DNA from: Emticicia fluvialis | GTDB taxonomy: Bacteria > Bacteroidota > Bacteroidia > Cytophagales > Spirosomataceae | NCBI RefSeq assembly: GCF_024793945.1 | Contig: NZ_JANUSD010000005.1 | Coordinates: 247,477-311,476, forward strand | Direction: 5' to 3' | Length of the DNA stretch: 64,000 nucleotides | Shown here: in pieces, positions 60,909 through 64,000 of the stretch | Position numbering within the stretch: the first letter of the stretch is position 1 | Layout: each line of letters opens with the position of its first letter | Made by a program: the position numbers and the translations under genes | Notes under the pieces: model-generated | The model's database searches: none | What the model was told of the DNA's origin: nothing | The model's input: the letters and a program-made list of their open reading frames with translations, nothing else

Positions 60909-63860
60909 ATGAAAAAGTACTTTATCTTTAGCTTGTTGCTATGCTCATTGGTTGGGCTGGCGCAAGACAAACCTAAACCACCACTTACCTGGAAAGACGT
61001 AGCCAACTGGAAAGCTATCCCTGCATTTGGAGGAACCCAATTATCGCCTGATGGCAGCTGGTTTGCCTATGTGTTGAACCCCAACGAGGGCGATGCCGAA
61101 CTGGTAGTCAGAAAAACGAGCGACACCACTAAAATCAAGTACCCGCTTGGGGCAGGTACCTTTTTTAACATGAGTTTCTCTGACGACTCAAAATGGCTTG
61201 CCTTTAAGGTGTACCCAAAAGACAAAGACAAAAAAGCTGCAGCCAAGGCTCCGGCAGCCAAGCCCTTGCCCGATAAAGTATTTCTGATAAATCTGGCCAG
61301 TAAAAAGAAAACAGAGTTTGACAGAGTACGTAGTTTTGACTTTAATGGTGAGCAGTCGTCAGTACTGGCTTTGCATCTGACGCCCGCCACGCCTCCGGGC
61401 CCTCCGGGTGCTGATGCCGCCAAAGGGTCAGATTTATTGCTTTATGACCTGGCTTCCGGCAAAACCCAGAACATCGGTAATATTGCCGATTACGCATTTA
61501 ATAAAAAAGGAGACTGGCTGGCGCTGACAGTAGATGCCGCCGAAAAAGCGGGCAATGGCCTTTGGCTACGCAATATGACCAGCAACGTGGTAATGATTCT
61601 TGACAATGACAAGGCCAGCTATAAATCGCTGAGCTGGACAGAGAAAGGAGATGGGCTGGCACTTCTGAAAGGCATAAAAGATGAGAAATTTAAAAACGAC
61701 CTGTACAGCGTATTAGGCGTGAAAAACTTTAGCGGAGTGCCTGAACTGGTAACTTACGAGCCTAAAAAAGATACGGTGGCTTTTCCGAAAGGTATGACTA
61801 TCAGCGGTAACAGAACGCCGTATTGGTCGGAAGATCTGGGCAGATTATACTTTGGTATTGCCAAAACCGAGCCCGCCAAGAAAGAAACACCAAAAGCCGA
61901 AACTAAAAAAGACACGGTAAAAAAAGAGAGTGATGCTGAAAAACTGGCTAAAATAAAAGCCGATACAAGCATTAAGACCATTGAAGATTTGGCCAAGGCC
62001 ATCAGCAAAGTAAAAGCAGATACTACCAGAAAAGTTGCCGCCGCACCAGCTGATGCCAATAAAGAAAAGCCCGATATGACTATCTGGCACTGGCAGGATA
62101 AACGCTTGCAGTCTCGCCAGCAGGTGCTTGAGAATCAGGATAAAAACTTCAGCTTTATTGCCAATTATGATATTGCCGCCAAAAAGTTTTTAAGACTGAC
62201 TGACAGTAGCCTTAAGAGCCTGAATGTGGCGCCCAAGCAACTGTATGGCGTAGGGAATGATATAACCAATTATGAGCTTGATAATAATCTGGACGGCCAA
62301 AATTATGCAGATATTTATGTGGTAGACCTTGGCACCGGTAAACGCACTAAAGTATTAGAAAAGCACTATATGCCCAACTTTTATGCAAGCCCGATAGCAT
62401 CGCCGGATGGTAAAAAGTTCTTGTTCTGGAAAGACGGCAGCTGGATGGTTTATAATATGGAATCCCAGGCTTCTCTCAATATTTCAAGCAAGGCAGGCAC
62501 TTCTTTTGTAGATATTGAAGACGACCATAACGTACGTAAACCGCCTTATGATGTTTTTGGCTGGACTAACGACAGCCGCTTTGTACTCGTGGGTGATGGT
62601 TGGGATATCTGGAAATTATCTGTCGATGGCTCAGCAACTCCACAAAACCTGACCAAAAATGGTAAAGCAGAGCAGATTCGTTATCAGAACAGATATGTAC
62701 TAGACCCTGAAGAAAAAGGTATTGATCTTGCAAAAACGCAATACATCAGAACATACGGAGAATGGACCAAGAAAAGCGGATTTGTTGCGCTTGAAAACGG
62801 ACAATTAAAAACCCTTTTGTGGGAAGATACCTCTGTAGGTAGCCTTACCAAAGCTAAAAAAGCAAACGCTTATGTGTTTACGCGCCAGACCTTCAAGGCC
62901 TCGCCTGAATACTACCTTTCTACCACGGCTGGCTTAGAAAATGCACAACAGCTTAGCCAGAACACCCCATTGCTGAATAATTATGCGTGGTCTCCTTCCG
63001 TAAGGCTGATTGATTACAAAAGCGATAAGGGCGATAAACTTCAAGGTGCTTTATTCTTACCGGCAGGCTATGAAGCAGGTAAAAAATACCCTACTATTAT
63101 TTATTATTACGAAAAGTTATCTCAAACCCTTAACAGCTTTGCTAATCCGTTATATCCGGGTGGGGGCTGGAACCCAAGTGTATATACTTCAAACGGTTAT
63201 GCTGTATTTATTCCGGATATTGTTTATAAACTAAACGACCCGGGTATGTCGGCAGTATGGTGTGTGTTACCGGGCGTAAAGGCAGCTATCAAAACCGGAA
63301 TCATTGATGAAACCAAAATGGGTATTCACGGACATAGCTGGGGTGGTTACCAAACCAGTTTCTTAATTACCCAGACCAATATGTTCAAAGCTGCTGCCGC
63401 AGGTGCACCTTTAACGGATATGATTTCGATGTATAACCTGATTTACAAAAACTCGGGTTCATCTAACGGCGCTATTTTTGAAGCCTCACAAGGCCGCTTA
63501 CTACCACCCTGGGAAAACTGGGAGGCTTACAACCGCAACTCGCCATTGTATCATGTAAAGAAAGTAAATACGCCATTGTTGTTATTACACAACGATGCCG
63601 ACGGAGCCGTTGACTTTACACAGGGTATTGAATATTACAACGCGTTGCGTCGTTTGAAAAAACCTGTGGTATTGATACAATACAAAGGCGAAAACCACGG
63701 ATTGGCTAAGTTATCTAACCGCAAAGATTACGCTGTGCGTATGATGGAGTTCTTCGACTACCACCTGAAAGGTAAACCTGCCGCGGATTGGCTAGAAAAA
63801 GGTATCGACCGCCTAAGGTTGGACGATCACCTTGAAAAGCGAGCCATGAGCGCAGAGTAA
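60909..63860 (+). CDS. S9-family (prolyl oligopeptidase-like) serine peptidase
   Basis: A 983-residue exported peptidase (signal peptide residues 1-19, CSLVGLAQ). An N-terminal beta-propeller covers most of residues 30-640, with a Lys/Ala/Asp/Pro-rich insertion at about 320-395 (KKETPKAETKKDTVKKES) that is unusual for the family. The C-terminal alpha/beta-hydrolase domain contains the catalytic triad: Ser810 in GHSWGG, Asp898 in HNDADGAV and His930 in GENHGL. Family members cleave after proline or other residues in peptides, typically in the periplasm. The length exceeds most DPP4-like enzymes because of the insertion. The upstream 280 bases are non-coding. A terminator follows at 63879. Confidence 0.92.
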   Translation: MKKYFIFSLLLCSLVGLAQDKPKPPLTWKDVANWKAIPAFGGTQLSPDGSWFAYVLNPNEGDAELVVRKTSDTTKIKYPLGAGTFFNMSFSDDSKWLAFKVYPKDKDKKAAAKAPAAKPLPDKVFLINLASKKKTEFDRVRSFDFNGEQSSVLALHLTPATPPGPPGADAAKGSDLLLYDLASGKTQNIGNIADYAFNKKGDWLALTVDAAEKAGNGLWLRNMTSNVVMILDNDKASYKSLSWTEKGDGLALLKGIKDEKFKNDLYSVLGVKNFSGVPELVTYEPKKDTVAFPKGMTISGNRTPYWSEDLGRLYFGIAKTEPAKKETPKAETKKDTVKKESDAEKLAKIKADTSIKTIEDLAKAISKVKADTTRKVAAAPADANKEKPDMTIWHWQDKRLQSRQQVLENQDKNFSFIANYDIAAKKFLRLTDSSLKSLNVAPKQLYGVGNDITNYELDNNLDGQNYADIYVVDLGTGKRTKVLEKHYMPNFYASPIASPDGKKFLFWKDGSWMVYNMESQASLNISSKAGTSFVDIEDDHNVRKPPYDVFGWTNDSRFVLVGDGWDIWKLSVDGSATPQNLTKNGKAEQIRYQNRYVLDPEEKGIDLAKTQYIRTYGEWTKKSGFVALENGQLKTLLWEDTSVGSLTKAKKANAYVFTRQTFKASPEYYLSTTAGLENAQQLSQNTPLLNNYAWSPSVRLIDYKSDKGDKLQGALFLPAGYEAGKKYPTIIYYYEKLSQTLNSFANPLYPGGGWNPSVYTSNGYAVFIPDIVYKLNDPGMSAVWCVLPGVKAAIKTGIIDETKMGIHGHSWGGYQTSFLITQTNMFKAAAAGAPLTDMISMYNLIYKNSGSSNGAIFEASQGRLLPPWENWEAYNRNSPLYHVKKVNTPLLLLHNDADGAVDFTQGIEYYNALRRLKKPVVLIQYKGENHGLAKLSNRKDYAVRMMEFFDYHLKGKPAADWLEKGIDRLRLDDHLEKRAMSAE

Positions 63861-63878
63861 GAGGAATCTGTTAAACGC

Positions 63879-63915
63879 AAAAGAGGCTGTCCAAAAAGGG
63901 GCAGCTTCTTTTTTT
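63879..63915 (+). terminator. Intrinsic terminator after S9 peptidase gene
   Basis: AAGAGGCTGTCC (63881-63892) pairs with 63899-63910 (GGGCAGCTTCTT) with two G-U pairs and a 6-base loop, followed by a T run to 63915. It lies 20 bases after the stop codon. The last 80 bases of the window show nothing more. Confidence 0.75.
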
Positions 63916-64000
63916 AGTTTAGATCGAAAGGATTCGGGTTTTACTAAGCGGCGTAGCGATATTTTATCTGGTAAGATTCAAAAAGTACATAAATAGTCCT

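Noticed and set aside
1..64000. CRISPR arrays, tRNA, rRNA, insertion sequences, prophage genes
   Set aside because: No regularly spaced repeats, tRNA-like folds, transposase or integrase motifs, or rRNA segments were recognised by reading.

Overview
The window looks like an ordinary chromosomal stretch of a Bacteroidota bacterium, most likely a member of the Cytophagales (inference). The evidence is a SusC/SusD pair, many TonB-linked and DUF-type Bacteroidota envelope proteins, a plant-type acyl-ACP desaturase, a NagB/PIG-L fusion, -7 elements of the form TAnnTTTG, few Shine-Dalgarno sequences, and moderate GC. I found no rRNA, tRNA, CRISPR array, transposase or phage gene. Most gene ends are marked by clear hairpins, several of them bidirectional between convergent genes.

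Layout. 1-8.6 kb: a truncated TonB-C/TPR protein, acyl-ACP desaturase, two PlsC-type acyltransferases, fabD, a SPOR protein, a GapN-like dehydrogenase, a PolB-like exonuclease and a DsbD-alpha-like protein (lipid and central metabolism). 8.7-12.5 kb: NagB/PIG-L fusion, a secreted PIG-L deacetylase, an ABM-domain protein and a small basic secreted peptide. 12.5-28.1 kb: an AraC regulator divergent from SusC/SusD, then a three-gene cassette with its own promoter-like element and terminator (degenerate C39/VKOR/thioredoxin protein, UGT-like glycosyltransferase, and a double-glycine-leader precursor peptide with four cysteines), then a secreted sugar epimerase, tandem DUF1080 protein, GH3 glycosidase and Gfo/Idh oxidoreductase.

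28.4-37.8 kb: an outer-membrane protein of unknown function, acyl-CoA ligase, DUF2911 protein, prfA, rdgB, an AraC regulator overlapping a duplicated ABC ATPase, and a lipoprotein cytochrome c. 37.8-47.3 kb: an ECF sigma factor with a one-TM partner protein, DUF72, LOG protein, a BlaI/M56 pair with a clear tandem BlaI-type operator, and a TonB receptor/DUF4249 pair. 47.4-55.5 kb: a minus-strand cluster rhaEW-gntR-rhaI-DUF1080-lutA-lutB-lutC, which reads as a route from L-rhamnose through L-lactaldehyde and L-lactate to pyruvate. 55.7-63.9 kb: a free LytTR protein, a LytTR response regulator and LytS-type kinase, phosphosugar mutase, and an S9 peptidase.

The most promising candidate for an undescribed system is the 18.6-22.1 kb cassette. 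It appears to make a secreted, disulfide-bonded and possibly glycosylated peptide with a GG leader. It sits between SusCD and the secreted oxidoreductase/DUF1080/GH3 genes that would otherwise form one polysaccharide- or glycoside-utilisation locus.
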